Source: Paenibacillus sp. P25 (GTDB lineage Bacteria > Bacillota > Bacilli > Paenibacillales > NBRC-103111). From it: 64,000 nt of DNA. Both the position numbers and the translations under genes were made by a program. The notes under the pieces are model-generated. The model worked only from the letters and a program-made list of their open reading frames with translations. It ran no database searches and had not been told where the DNA came from. This document shows positions 53,580 through 62,623 of this stretch, piece by piece. Location of the stretch: contig CP085629.1 of assembly GCA_024704175.1 (NCBI GenBank), positions 4,526,001 through 4,590,000 of the forward strand, read 5' to 3'. Position 1 is the stretch's first letter. Each line of letters opens with the position of its first letter.

Positions 53580-54436
53580 TTAAATTGTTAGCAAATCAAG
53601 AAATTCTATGAATGCGGAATCATTGCTGTCTGACGAACGGTGCACGACCCATAAATCGTTTACTACCGGTTTGGGCGGTGTAAAGAGCACTTTTAACGTA
53701 CCCGCCAGTAGTTCGTCATGTATTAAATAATCCGGTAATACACTGATGCCGAGCCCTTGAATGACCATTGTCTTTACTACCCGCAAGTCCGGAACGACAT
53801 AGGTAGGATTTATTGTGCTTCTGGCGCCGAACGTTTCCATCCAAAATCTGCGAATGATAGGAATGTCCGGCCCGTAACTGATCCATTTCATGCTTTCTAG
53901 TTCTGTTTGAACTGTCGTTGGATCAATAAACGTTTTGGACAAATGGCTTCCCACAAGTATAAAAGATTCCGTAGTCAATCTAGTAAATACCAAGCCGGAT
54001 GAAGCAACATGCTGAGTTGCAATAAGCAAATCAAGTTCGTTATTTTTTAGCAATTGAAGTAAAGGCTGGGTTTGTCCAAATGAAAATGTCAACCTAAAAG
54101 GGAGATCAGACAAGTTCCTAATCAATCTTTCATGGATAAATTCGGAAGGGCCGCCTCCCCTAAAGGTACGGGGACTATGACTCGTTTTAAATTCTTCGTT
54201 CGTCTTCTCCAAACGGTCTACAGCCAACACGATTTGACCATATAGTTCTTTTGCTTTTTCGGTTGGGATCATATTTCTTCTTGTTCGCTTGAATAACGGT
54301 TCTCCGATTTCCCTTTCCAATGCGGCCAAAGTTGGCTTAAGGCGGGTTGCGTTAAATATCGTATAGATGAAGCCGCAGAGATCGAGCCAAGTCTATAGAT
54401 AGCAACAAAGGAACGGAACCATTCGAAATCAGCCAT
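53580..54436 (-). pseudogene. LysR-family regulator, one frameshift in the DNA-binding domain
   Basis: From the ATG at 54434-54436 the protein reads ADFEWFRSFVAIYRLGSISA, then SIRYLTQPALSQ. One A is missing near 54343, and TLAALEREIGEPLFKRTRRN continues. The effector domain has SEFIHERLIRNLSDLPFRLT, ELDLLIATQHVASSGLVFTR and the VKTMVIQGLGISVLPDYLIH pocket. Length is about 285 residues. It is divergent from the dienelactone-hydrolase gene at 54531, with a 94-bp AT-rich region between, so it is the likely regulator of that gene. The inducer is unknown. Confidence 0.87.
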
Positions 54437-54530
54437 AATTTTTTTTATATCACCACTCTTATTTTGTTATTTGTATTATATCTAGCTATAGAATATGCTG
54501 TAAATAAATTGAAAAGAAAGGAGTTTCGAG

Positions 54531-55295
54531 ATGCAAATTAGCCATGGAATCGTATCGGAAAACATAAAAATCGGAAATGTTCCGTCATTGAACGGTTATC
54601 TAGCTCGTCCTGCTGTACCGGGCGTGTACCCGGGCATCATTGTTTGTATGGAGATTTTTGGTGTCACCGATCATATGCGCGATGTTGCCAACCGATTAGC
54701 ATTACAAGGGTACATTGCATGTGTTCCCAATTTCTACTGGCGTCATCTTCCGGAAGCAGACTTACCGTATGACGCCGGAGGGCGCGAATTAGGGATGTCC
54801 TTAATGCGGCAACTTCAACGAGAGAGCGTTATCGATGACATATCAGCCGCTATGAACTATTTGGCCCATTCAGATGAGTGCAGCAAAAAAATAGGGATTT
54901 TAGGATTCAGCCTTGGGGGTCACATAGCCTACTTAGCAGCTGCACGCTTGAATCTCCAAGTCGCTGCTTCCATGTACGGAGGGTGGATTGTGAACGGCGG
55001 AATCCCTTTGAGCGACCCTGAACCTACTATCTCCTTAACTTCAGGAATGGCTAAGTCCGGAACACCCTTTTTGGGTATTGTAGGCGGAAAAGACCACCTT
55101 ATATCGGACGACGAATGGAGGATTTTGGGGGAGACTTTGGTTAAAGAGGGCATACGACATGAACTTGTTGTTTACCCCGAGGCCAAGCATGGATTTTTTT
55201 GCGATCATCGTCGGGAAAGTTACGATCAAGAAGCGACTGCAGATGCCTGGGATCGTTTAATAAACTTCTTTACCAAGGAATTAACATCGGCGTAA
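54531..55295 (+). CDS. Dienelactone hydrolase-family protein with Ser nucleophile
   Basis: This intact 254-residue protein shows LNGYLARPAVPGVYPGIIVC, the DLH block IFGVTDHMRDVANRLALQGY and VPNFYWR. The nucleophile elbow GFSLGGHIAYLAA has Ser where classical dienelactone hydrolases have Cys; then GGKDHLISDDEW (Asp) and YPEAKHGFFCDHR (His). Ser versions are common in carboxymethylenebutenolidase-like esterases. A GAAAGGAG site is close to the ATG. Controlled presumably by the divergent LysR regulator. The real substrate could be a lactone or ester from aromatic degradation. Confidence 0.88.
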   Translation: MQISHGIVSENIKIGNVPSLNGYLARPAVPGVYPGIIVCMEIFGVTDHMRDVANRLALQGYIACVPNFYWRHLPEADLPYDAGGRELGMSLMRQLQRESVIDDISAAMNYLAHSDECSKKIGILGFSLGGHIAYLAAARLNLQVAASMYGGWIVNGGIPLSDPEPTISLTSGMAKSGTPFLGIVGGKDHLISDDEWRILGETLVKEGIRHELVVYPEAKHGFFCDHRRESYDQEATADAWDRLINFFTKELTSA

Positions 55296-55434
55296 AGACG
55301 AGAAAAACGGAGGCGCAGGAAGGCGGCATGAGCAATGTTTCCCCCTCTGCCTCTGTCCAGACAACGGTCACCTGCTTCTTTACGAGGTTCACCCTCTGTT
55401 CAATCAGCGAGTCAGCATGAAAATCCTCAAACAC
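55270..55434 (-). CDS. Possible short ORF with strong ribosome site
   Basis: A GTG at 55432-55434 lies 3 nt after AGGAGGAGG and opens a 54-codon frame (FEDFHADSLIEQRVNLVKKQ, then VTVVWTEAEGETLLMPPS). It ends inside the convergent hydrolase 3' end. Composition looks coding-like at first and turns hydrophobic and improbable at the end, so it may be the 5' remnant of a lost gene. Family not recognised. The spacing of the ribosome site is tight. Confidence 0.25.
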   Translation of the reverse strand: MFEDFHADSLIEQRVNLVKKQVTVVWTEAEGETLLMPPSCASVFLVFTPMLIPW

Positions 55435-55502
55435 CCTCCTCCTAAAACAACATATTATTTCTATATCATATATAATTAGGGATAATGGAAAGTTGCGCAA
55501 AA

Positions 55503-55560
55503 CTGCCAGTTAGCTTAACGAAAACAGGGAGCAGTTTGCCGCGGCGATCTGCTCTCTGTC
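55503..55560. repeat. Dispersed hairpin repeat, copy B
   Basis: The head CTGCCAGTTAGCTTAACG (55503-55520) is followed by a hairpin ACAGGGAGCAG / CTGCTCTCTGT. The head recurs at 56454, 58205 and 63075, and the hairpin matches copy A at 53286. The surrounding 55435-55732 gap has no credible gene. Confidence 0.65.
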
Positions 55561-55732
55561 TGATTGAAACAGGCCCATTAATAATAAGGCGACTAAGGGT
55601 TTAATAAGATTTCTATATCATTTCGCATAACTGAACAAATTTCAAAGAATAAGGGATCCTCTGACTGCCGCTACAGCCGGAGAATCCCTATTAAAGTTAC
55701 TTGCCCTTTAGTCCGCTGGGTCAACCGCACAA

Positions 55733-56263
55733 CTAAGCTGGAACGTAGGTCAACCTGATCACCTGCTCGCCAATTCGATCGCTTGCCACGAGGCGCGGCG
55801 GCGGACGCGGGCCGGCAAAGAACGGCTTGCCGTGACCAAGCACGACTGGATGGAGATAGAGTCGATACTCATCAACGAGACCGAGCTCCGTTAGACTGTG
55901 CGCCAGCTCCGGCCCGGCAACTTCAATCTCCCCTTCATGCTGGGCCTTCAGCTCACGTATGGCCGCTGCGAGGTCGCCCTCGATCAGAGAAGCGTTCGGA
56001 CCGACGGACTTTAACGTCCTCGACACCACCCACTTCCGTTTGCTTCGCCACGCCGTCGCGTATTCCCGTTCGGGCGCATCCCATTCACAATGGTCTCCGT
56101 CCCAATACCGCATGGTCTCGTACATGCGGCGCCCGTACAGGCTGCCCGCCAGGCCGCGCACGTCGTCGATGAAATGGCGGAATAGCACGGAGTCGGGCTG
56201 AAATGCCGTGTGGTCGACGAACCCGTCCAGAGACTGGTTCAATGCGAAAACGATCTTTGCCAT
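55733..56263 (-). CDS. Dihydrofolate reductase-family (RibD C-terminal) protein
   Basis: This intact 176-residue protein starts MAKIVFALNQSLDGFVDHTA, the DHFR/RibD-C first strand with catalytic-loop residues. It has SLYGRRMYETMRYWD, KWVVSRTLKSVGPNASLIEG, IEVAGPELAHSLTELGLVDE and YRLYLHPVVLGHGKPFFAGP. GGGAGG is close to the ATG. These YyaP/YwjB-like enzymes bind NAD(P)H and reduce unknown small substrates; they are not the housekeeping DHFR. Its GC content is higher than that of the flanking AT-rich stretches. Confidence 0.88.
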   Translation of the reverse strand: MAKIVFALNQSLDGFVDHTAFQPDSVLFRHFIDDVRGLAGSLYGRRMYETMRYWDGDHCEWDAPEREYATAWRSKRKWVVSRTLKSVGPNASLIEGDLAAAIRELKAQHEGEIEVAGPELAHSLTELGLVDEYRLYLHPVVLGHGKPFFAGPRPPPRLVASDRIGEQVIRLTYVPA

Positions 56264-56565
56264 GCGACTGACTCTCCTCCCTGGTTTTCTCGCACATTCA
56301 TCATCAGGATTACACGTTCCATTTGCGGCCTCCTTTATGTCTACATTTTATCATCCAACAGCATGCCCGGTTTCTCATGGATTGCGAATGTGCACAGTCC
56401 TGGCCCGACCGAATAGAATTTTAGTTTAACGAAGGATAGTAAATTAATCTATCCTGCCCGTTAACGTAATGAAGTCGCCGATCGGATCGGCGGCTTCGAC
56501 CTGTTGCTTATTCAACTATCGTTCTCCGATAATTAGCACATCAAACCGGTAGCCTGCACCGTACT
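56264..56565. other. Intergenic stretch between DHFR-like and PAF-acetylhydrolase-like genes
   Basis: About 302 bp with the hairpin repeat at 56454-56502 and no other recognisable element. Short plus-strand ORFs here have no ribosome site. Confidence 0.5.
56454..56502. repeat. Dispersed hairpin repeat, copy C
   Basis: Head CTGCCCGTTAACGTAATG followed by the stem GAAGTCGCCGAT / ATCGGCGGCTTC (one bulged base). The position 64 bp beyond the next gene's stop could also let it act as a terminator of that minus-strand gene. Confidence 0.65.
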
Positions 56566-58065
56566 TTATAGCGAGGTTACGAACTTCATCTCCGGAAAGT
56601 GGCTATCCGGTCCTTTCATTAAGATTCCGCCTTGATTTTTCAAATACATATTGAAGAAGTCCAGCATATAGGCATTGATAGCGGAGTTCGCTCTTTCGGG
56701 CGCAATCGTTCCGGTAATGCCCAGCATGTTGAAACTCGGAGAAACGAACTGGACGTCGGAAAAATTCAAATGCTCTGTATTTTCGATATAGAGAACTTGT
56801 CCCCCTTCGTCGACCGTTTCGCGCATCCGTTCAAGCTCCAACTTTTTATCTTCCGTTACTTGATCTTCCCACTCTCTTGTTGAGCCCATACGGATAAGCT
56901 CTGCATCCGTGTATACCCGGTTATCCATCACCCTTTTTAATTTTTCGAAATAGCTTTCCGAATTGATGAACAAAAACGGCTTTCGCAGACCCTCTCGGTC
57001 ACGCAGTCGATAAAGCCCTCCATCAAGGTCGACTCCAACCGCGATGCGCGGATCGTAAGAAGCGTCATAGGCCGTCGCTCCGCCGATGGAATGGCCGAAC
57101 ACCCCGACATGACCGAGATCCATCCTCCCTTTGAGATGACTTGGAATCTGCCCCGATTGGATGAGCTCGAATTGGTCCAGCACGAACGCCACATCGTCGG
57201 TTAGAACTTTTCCCAACTTGTCGCGAATTTCTCTACTCGTCCGGTAATCTTGGCCCGGCGAGAATAAGTCGTTCGTTGTGCTGGTCGTGATTCGCCCGTC
57301 CGGAAACTCGGTTGCAAATGTATTGTAGGTGTGGTCGATCACAGCCACAATATATCCGTGACTCGCGAGATTTTCGGCATGCGACGTGTGGAGGAACCTG
57401 GAAGAGCCGTTGCCGGGATTCGCAAGGATCAGCGGGTATGAAGTCTGCGCCGAAGAGACTACGGCCCCCGAATAGGCATGACTGGATACGTACTTCAGGT
57501 GTTGAAAAGTAAACACGGGAAGGCCATAGTCCGCGGCCATATAACGTAAAATTGGGGGATCGGGAACAAAGGGAGCGTACTTGCCGGTGCCGGCTTGAGC
57601 CGGATACCATACCTGAACCATCAATTCTCTCTTGCCATCTCGGGCTTCGTCGAAAATCTCTTCCCTATTCGTATCCACGAAATGAAAAGTTTGCGTTCCT
57701 ACCTTTAATTCGCCAGTCGGTTCAGGTAGTTTAAATACAGGAAAAGCATACATGAGACCCGCTGTTACGACCAGCATTATTGCTATAGCGGTATAAGCTG
57801 AACCCAATATGAATCGTGGGATTTTTGGGGGACCGTTTTTTTTTAAATAGCAATAACCTGAAATGGCTAAAAATACGATCGTGATGCAATATGGGAAAAA
57901 TAGCTGAACTCTGTATCCTTCCACCGTCCAATGAATGACCAGTAAAAGTGTGGCGAACCCGCTTGTAACGGATACTGGAATTCTACGCCGTCCTTTTTTT
58001 AATAGAACTGTTAATGCAAACAAGCCGATGCTTGACAATAAGACCAACAGTTCAAACAACCTCAT
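56566..58065 (-). CDS. Membrane-anchored alpha/beta hydrolase, PAF-acetylhydrolase-like
   Basis: This intact protein of about 499 residues has four N-terminal membrane helices (about 4-22, 33-52, 56-76 and 88-112). They are followed by a hydrolase domain with KVGTQTFHFVDTNREEIFDE and RELMVQVWYPAQAGTGKYAP. The oxyanion region is PLILANPGNGSSRFLHTSHA, then GYIVAVIDHTYN. The nucleophile elbow is HVGVFGHSIGGATAYDA, the acid strand is GVDLDGGLYR, and the His is in NTEHLNFSD. This matches the platelet-activating-factor acetylhydrolase/esterase branch. AGGAG is 7 nt before the ATG at 58065. Substrate unknown, probably a lipid or ester outside the cell. Confidence 0.85.
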   Translation of the reverse strand: MRLFELLVLLSSIGLFALTVLLKKGRRRIPVSVTSGFATLLLVIHWTVEGYRVQLFFPYCITIVFLAISGYCYLKKNGPPKIPRFILGSAYTAIAIMLVVTAGLMYAFPVFKLPEPTGELKVGTQTFHFVDTNREEIFDEARDGKRELMVQVWYPAQAGTGKYAPFVPDPPILRYMAADYGLPVFTFQHLKYVSSHAYSGAVVSSAQTSYPLILANPGNGSSRFLHTSHAENLASHGYIVAVIDHTYNTFATEFPDGRITTSTTNDLFSPGQDYRTSREIRDKLGKVLTDDVAFVLDQFELIQSGQIPSHLKGRMDLGHVGVFGHSIGGATAYDASYDPRIAVGVDLDGGLYRLRDREGLRKPFLFINSESYFEKLKRVMDNRVYTDAELIRMGSTREWEDQVTEDKKLELERMRETVDEGGQVLYIENTEHLNFSDVQFVSPSFNMLGITGTIAPERANSAINAYMLDFFNMYLKNQGGILMKGPDSHFPEMKFVTSL

Positions 58066-58535
58066 CTCCATTCTCCTTTTAAAAACTTCCCATTTTCGTT
58101 CGTCCCAATCTTATCCTCCACGCTAGCCTTAGCCCCCTCCTTTCGCTACTTTAGTATAAAGACGGTTTCGGAATCCAAAATGTATCAGTTAACGTCAACG
58201 TAATCTGCCCGTTAGCTTAATACTACGTTCCAAATGATTGATTGAAGGAAGCTGGTCGAAATAAGCCTTTTGGCACTAATCTTCGTCATTACGATGTTAT
58301 GTAACCATTGTCGGGAATGGAATAATGTTCTTGTCACCCGACAGTAAGGTTGGGTGTCATACATCGCCATTTTCTTATTACAATAAAAATAAGTTCGTAT
58401 TTCGGCAGTATTTATTAAGCCTCCGATTGCTAACATGTTAGAGCACCCATGAATTTTTTTCTTGTGCCTATACATACACCTAATCTGTTGATCAAGCGGA
58501 AATTGCCTAAAAAGCCTGTAACCCCAAATTGTTTT
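58066..58535. other. Intergenic stretch upstream of the hydrolase and after the SDR gene
   Basis: About 470 bp of AT-rich sequence. It holds the head-only repeat at 58205-58221. A minus-strand frame at 58212-58475 lacks a ribosome site and protein-like composition, so I left it out. Confidence 0.5.
58205..58221. repeat. Dispersed repeat, head-only copy D
   Basis: CTGCCCGTTAGCTTAAT matches the head of copies B, C and E, but no hairpin follows. Confidence 0.5.
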
Positions 58536-59216
58536 TTACCAAATAATTGTTTCCGGAGTTACGCCAATTGGAAACGTCTCTTCCGCCTTATTCTTTTTCG
58601 TATACATTTCAAACCAAGCATCAGCTATATATTTCGGATCCGTTTGAGTACCGGGTTTAATGATCACTCCTAAAGAAAGATGTCCCACATAGATGCCCTT
58701 GGGCGCAAGCTCAGCATGCAGGTTATTCGCATAATACCTCAATCCGGATGAAGCGATTCCTACATTCCCCATTTCTGGAATAGGAAATATTGCTTGGAGT
58801 CCTGTAGTGAAAAGAATGGCCCCTGTGCCCTTTTTCAACATACCAGGTAATACTTGTTGTACGCTTCTGATTGCTCCGATTACTAAACCTTGAAAGTGAT
58901 CAAGCGTATTCTCCTCGGTGACTTCTGATGCCAAAGTTGCTGGAAAATGACCGGACGTAGGACTGAACTCCAGTACATCAATAAAACCATATTTCTCTTT
59001 AACTTTAGCGAAAGCTTGAATCACCTGGTCGCTATCATATAAATCAGCTGCAAATCCCGAGGCCTCGATACCTATGATTTGCAACTGTGAGACGAGAGAA
59101 TCTAAATTTTCTTGACTACGTGATATCAAAGCTACCTGGAATCCATTCTCACCAAACTTTTTAGCGATAGATAAACCAAGTTTCGGACCTGCTCCAACAA
59201 TTGCAATTGTTTTCAT
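58536..59216 (-). CDS. Short-chain dehydrogenase/reductase-like protein lacking the YxxxK pair
   Basis: This intact 226-residue protein has the Rossmann motif TIAIVGAGPKLGLSIAKKFG, then VALISRSQENLDSL and GFAADLYDSDQVIQAF. The NNAG equivalent has become VLEFSPTSGHF and the catalytic Ser strand is ILFTTGLQAIFP. The expected Tyr-x-x-x-Lys is replaced by GLRYYANNLHAELA, so the usual catalytic lysine is absent. It may be a non-canonical reductase. It lies 81 nt downstream of a TetR regulator with the same AACTAACTAGTTA site in front of each gene, so it is probably repressed by it. Confidence 0.85.
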   Translation of the reverse strand: MKTIAIVGAGPKLGLSIAKKFGENGFQVALISRSQENLDSLVSQLQIIGIEASGFAADLYDSDQVIQAFAKVKEKYGFIDVLEFSPTSGHFPATLASEVTEENTLDHFQGLVIGAIRSVQQVLPGMLKKGTGAILFTTGLQAIFPIPEMGNVGIASSGLRYYANNLHAELAPKGIYVGHLSLGVIIKPGTQTDPKYIADAWFEMYTKKNKAEETFPIGVTPETIIW

Positions 59217-59253
59217 AAGTTCACCTCTAAAATATTAATTTGAGTTCATATTA

Positions 59254-59267
59254 AACTAACTAGTTAT
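59254..59267. promoter_or_regulatory. TetR operator copy 1, upstream of the SDR gene
   Basis: AACTAACTAGTTAT contains the palindrome TAACTAGTTA and shares 13 bases with the site at 59982-59995. It lies 38 bp before the SDR start. Confidence 0.65.
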
Positions 59268-59297
59268 TTATATTTTTATTTAAGTAAACCGCCTGCC

Positions 59298-59960
59298 TCA
59301 AAGCAATGACGGTTCCAAAACTCCGTGAACAACGAATTTCGTGATCTGATCCAGCAACTGTTCGGAATTCTTCATGCCAAGAATATCCCCATAACGGGAA
59401 ATCGATTGGATACTTGTGATCGTTACAATCGTGATGAAAATCTTCAACATAGACGGATCAAAATCTTTTCGAATGATCCCATTTCGTTGAGCGGCCTTCG
59501 CTAATTCAATAAATTGAGTTATATCGTCTGGTTGGTAGGTGATTTGGTTCCATGTTTTCCACTCTTCAGCGACTTCCCAGAAATGAATTCTCCGATAACG
59601 GGGATGATTGTTCAGAAAGCGATACATTTCTCTTATGGTCATTTCTAAAAAGGTCCTGAATTTCGCAGCATCCGAAGTCAGGGATTCATCACTCAGCAGG
59701 TCCATGAACAAACGGCCCATGGTCTCATCTCCAAGCCGGTCGGCTCGTTTGATCACTTCCGTATAAAGACTAAGCTTATCCCCAAAATATTGGTAAATTA
59801 AGCTTTTATTGTACCCTGACGCCTTCGCAATCTCGTCGATTCGAGCCGCCGAATAACCAAGTTCGGCAAATGCTTCCTCCGCGACATCCAGAATGATTTC
59901 CTTTGTCCGGGCAGCATCATATTTTCGCGAGCGTCTTTTAAGTTCGTCTGTCATGCTCAT
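59298..59960 (-). CDS. TetR-family transcriptional repressor
   Basis: This intact protein of about 220 residues has the N-terminal HTH AARTKEIILDVAEEAFAELG, YSAARIDEIAKASGYNKSLI and YQYFGDKLSLYTEVIKRA, the TetR signature. The C-terminal helical domain shows YRRIHFWEVAEEWKTW and FITIVTITSIQSISRYGD. The start is either ATG 59960 or 59954; GAGGAG suits the latter slightly better. It has a perfect palindrome upstream and a second copy before the SDR gene, so autoregulation and control of the SDR are likely. The ligand is unknown. Confidence 0.9.
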   Translation of the reverse strand: MSMTDELKRRSRKYDAARTKEIILDVAEEAFAELGYSAARIDEIAKASGYNKSLIYQYFGDKLSLYTEVIKRADRLGDETMGRLFMDLLSDESLTSDAAKFRTFLEMTIREMYRFLNNHPRYRRIHFWEVAEEWKTWNQITYQPDDITQFIELAKAAQRNGIIRKDFDPSMLKIFITIVTITSIQSISRYGDILGMKNSEQLLDQITKFVVHGVLEPSLL

Positions 59961-59981
59961 CTTTCTCCTCTCCAAAAATAT

Positions 59982-59995
59982 AACTAACTAGTTAG
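59982..59995. promoter_or_regulatory. TetR operator copy 2, upstream of the tetR gene
   Basis: AACTAACTAGTTAG contains the perfect 12-bp palindrome CTAACTAGTTAG (59984-59995), 24 bp before the tetR start. Confidence 0.7.
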
Positions 59996-60166
59996 AATAT
60001 AAAATAGAAATCATACGCTGTCAAGTGCTGGAGAAATAGTTACATGGAATAGTGCTATTCTAGCTAAATACGTGGCTACATTTGGCAGTGACGTTCAATT
60101 AATGCTACATACGATCTATTGATATCGTCGTTTTTCTCAAGATACCACATTTATAATGCACATACC

Positions 60167-60450
60167 TCAGGACATGTCCAGTAACATTAAAATACGAACT
60201 TCTATAACTTCGCCGCGAACCGCGGCAACTGCAGCACGCATCCCGTCGGCCTCGGATGGAAGGAGTCGCAAATCCCCCCGGCTTTCCGTACCGTCGAAGC
60301 CAAACGGCGAGATTGCCTCCGGGTACCGTTTTGCCCACAACATGTAGGCCGGCGGCGCGGCCAAGTCCCAGCGGAATGATACGTCTAGCCCCCCGTGCTC
60401 CCGGTCGCCGTACGGAACCATCGACGGGCACGCCGCCGCGCATCGATTTG
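60167..60450 (-). pseudogene. C-terminal remnant of an unrecognised gene
   Basis: One minus-strand frame reads protein-like sequence: MVPYGDREHGGLDVSFRWDL, AAPPAYMLWAKRYPEAISPF, GFDGTESRGDLRLLPSEADG and VRGEVIEVRILMLLDMS before a stop at 60167. No start or upstream continuation fits; the frame runs into the 3' end of the serine hydrolase in another frame. I do not recognise the family. It could be a fragment imported together with the GC-rich neighbour. Confidence 0.35.
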
Positions 60451-60485
60451 CCTGCAGCACCGATGGCTGACCGTTTGGGTCTGTG

Positions 60486-61731
60486 TCAGTCTTCGATTGC
60501 CTGGTAGACCGTGGTCCAGAAGTCGTGGATAACCCGCGCCGAATCCGCAGTGGACATCCCGACCTGGGTGAGCAGGATTCCGATGAGCTGTTTGTCCGGG
60601 TCGGCGTAGGTCGAGGTGCCGCTTCCGCCGTCCCAGCCGAACTGGCCGATGAACGCGTAATCACCTCGGTAGGTGCGCACCGCCATCCCGAAGCCCCAGC
60701 CGCCGTGCTGCCCCTGGCCGAATGACACATGAACGTTGTTGCTGGCCATGGCATTACGGGCGGCTTGCTGCTCAGGCGTGAGACGGTTGGTGGTCATCAG
60801 CTGGACGGCGGGCCGGGACAGGATCCGTTCGGTCCCGTGCATCCCGTGATTCAGCAGCATCCGGAAGTAGGCTTGATAGTCGTCGACGGTGGAGGTAAGT
60901 CCTCCTCCTCCGCCCTGGAACGCGGGTGGTTGGCTGTGGCGCCCTCCTTTGGCCTCGTCCCACACGATGAACTCTCCGGTCTGCGGGTCGGGGGCGTAGA
61001 GGGGCGGCGACCGGTCGATCTTGCCCGCGGGCACGTGGAAACCGGTGTCCTTCATGCCCAGGGGGTCGAAGATGCGTTCGCGCAGGAACGTCTCAAACGA
61101 CTGGCCTGCAACCCTGGAGACGAGCACGCTGAGCAGATCGCTACTGATGTGGTACTGCCAGCGCTCTCCGGGCTGGTGCATCAGCGGAAGCGTGCCAAGG
61201 CGGCGCATCCACTCATCCGGCTCGGGCATCGGCACCGGTAGATCGGGCGTGAGCCCCTGCTCGAAGATCTCGTTCATGATCGGAGTGCCCAGCGACGTCA
61301 TATCCATGCCGAGCCCGGAACGTGGAGGTTAACAGGTCCCTTACGGTGATCGGCCGCCGTGCCGGCACGGTATCGTCCAGCGGTCCATCAGCCCGTTTTA
61401 GTACCCGCCGGTCGGTGAGTTCAGGCGACCACGGATCTACCGGGTCGTCCAGCCGCAGCCTGCACTCGTCGAGCAGGACCATCGCCGCCGCCATCGCGAC
61501 CGGCTTGGACGTCGAGGCCATCCGGAAGATCGTGTCCCGGCTCATCGGCGGGCCGCCGTCATGGCGCATCGTGCCGATCGCTTCGACGTGCGTCTCACCG
61601 TACCGGCTGACCAGGGCGACGAGCCCAGGAATCTTCCCGGACTCGACATGCCGTGCCAGCACGTCGCGCATTCTGCGCAGTCCTTTTTCGGAGAAGCCGC
61701 TACTGCTTTGTCCCGTTGTAATCTTGTTCAT
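60486..61731 (-). pseudogene. Beta-lactamase-family serine hydrolase (class C/EstB-like), one frameshift
   Basis: The protein starts MNKITTGQSSSGFSEKGLRR with HVESGKIPGLVALVSRYGE. The active-site helix is IFRMASTSKPVAMAAAMVLL (Ser-x-x-Lys), then RPITVRDLLTST. After an indel near 61325 it continues GLGMDMTSLGTPIMNEIFEQ, then the Tyr motif WQYHISSDLLSVLVSRVAGQ, LTSTVDDYQAYFRMLLNHG and the GWDGGSGTSTYADPD loop. Length is about 415 residues. These are esterases or D-aminopeptidases of the beta-lactamase fold, not usually resistance enzymes. The GC-rich codon choice and style are unlike the adjacent AT-rich genes, so recent transfer from a high-GC donor is possible. Confidence 0.85.
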
Positions 61732-61939
61732 TTGGGTTCCCTCCTTATCGAATCGTACTCCGTAATCCTACAATACTTACGTCTTCCTCCCTGAGATCCA
61801 TCACCCCAATACCACTCGATATCCGGCGGGCGCTCCGTCGCGCAGGATTCGCCCGCAGCAATATGCCTTGTTTTCCCAAAGCCATCCGGATCGATCGGCG
61901 GCCGCCTCCCCTTTTACTTTGCTTTATCCGTAACCTTTT

Positions 61940-62263
61940 TCATGGCCTTTTACCTTTTGGGTCAACCGATTCTTGATAAATGTCAGCGTAAGTTTTTGAA
62001 TCTTTGATTAGATCGTCGCAGAAAGTCGCTACGTCACTGCCCGTCACTTCGAGCACGCCTTTTCCCAAGGCCGCGCCCTCTTCAAAAAGATCGATAATCC
62101 CCGAGAGCAAACCCGTTCCGTCCGTTAGCTCAACAGGGCCGACCTTAAAGAGATATTTTTGAATCTCTTTATAAACAATCTGATAATCCCGCGGGAGCGC
62201 TTTAACACGCGCCACGTGTGCTCGCCACTCTTTTTTGCCTTCGATGATATCCCGTATTCTCAT
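61940..62263 (-). CDS. DUF1048 protein
   Basis: This intact 107-residue protein starts MRIRDIIEGKKEWRAHVARV, KALPRDYQIVYKEIQKYLFK and LLSGIIDLFEEGAALGKGVL. The conserved DVATFCDDLI appears near the end. This is the DUF1048 helical family, often encoded beside PadR regulators. It lies 35 nt after a second DUF1048 gene on the same strand; the two are diverged paralogues. Function unknown. Confidence 0.85.
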   Translation of the reverse strand: MRIRDIIEGKKEWRAHVARVKALPRDYQIVYKEIQKYLFKVGPVELTDGTGLLSGIIDLFEEGAALGKGVLEVTGSDVATFCDDLIKDSKTYADIYQESVDPKGKRP

Positions 62264-62298
62264 TTTTATCCTCCTATTTACCTAATTTTTTAGCGATA

Positions 62299-62623
62299 TT
62301 ATGGTTGAGCTCGCTCACGCCACTTGTCACGAAAAGACTTTGCCCCTTGTTCGCCGGCCAGCGCTGAACAGAAGCCTTTGATATCGTCGCCCAACACCTC
62401 TTGGACACTCTGACCTTCCGCCGCCGATTCTTCGAGCAGGCCAAGTACACCGTCAAGAATGGGCATGAGGTTGCGACCGGTGAAATCGGAGTGCGGCCAA
62501 AGATAGACATTCATTTCTTTCCATGCCGCTTGATATTCAGCCGGCAGCTTTTGGGCTCGCACTTCAAAAGCTTTCATTTCCTTGGTCATGTCGGTCGCCG
62601 GTGATTTTTTCCCAAAAATTCAT
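62299..62623 (-). pseudogene. DUF1048 protein, one frameshift near the start
   Basis: The ATG at 62621-62623 gives MNFWEKITGD. One base is missing near 62592, and DMTKEMKAFEVRAQKLPAEY continues, followed by YQAAWKEMNVYLWPH, ILDGVLGLLEESAAEGQSVQ and VLGDDIKGFCSALAGE. Length is about 107 residues. The start overlaps the PadR stop (ATGA) and GGAGAAAAAACA precedes it, so it is translationally coupled to the regulator. Paralogue of the next gene. Confidence 0.82.

Noticed and set aside
28903..58375. 15-base match between 28905-28920 and the reverse complement near 58360
   Set aside because: Several exact 15-mers are expected by chance in 64 kb, and the flanks do not match.
58212..58475. 87-codon minus-strand frame between hydrolase and SDR genes
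   Set aside because: No ribosome site, AT-driven composition, no protein-like pattern, and it overlaps a dispersed repeat head.
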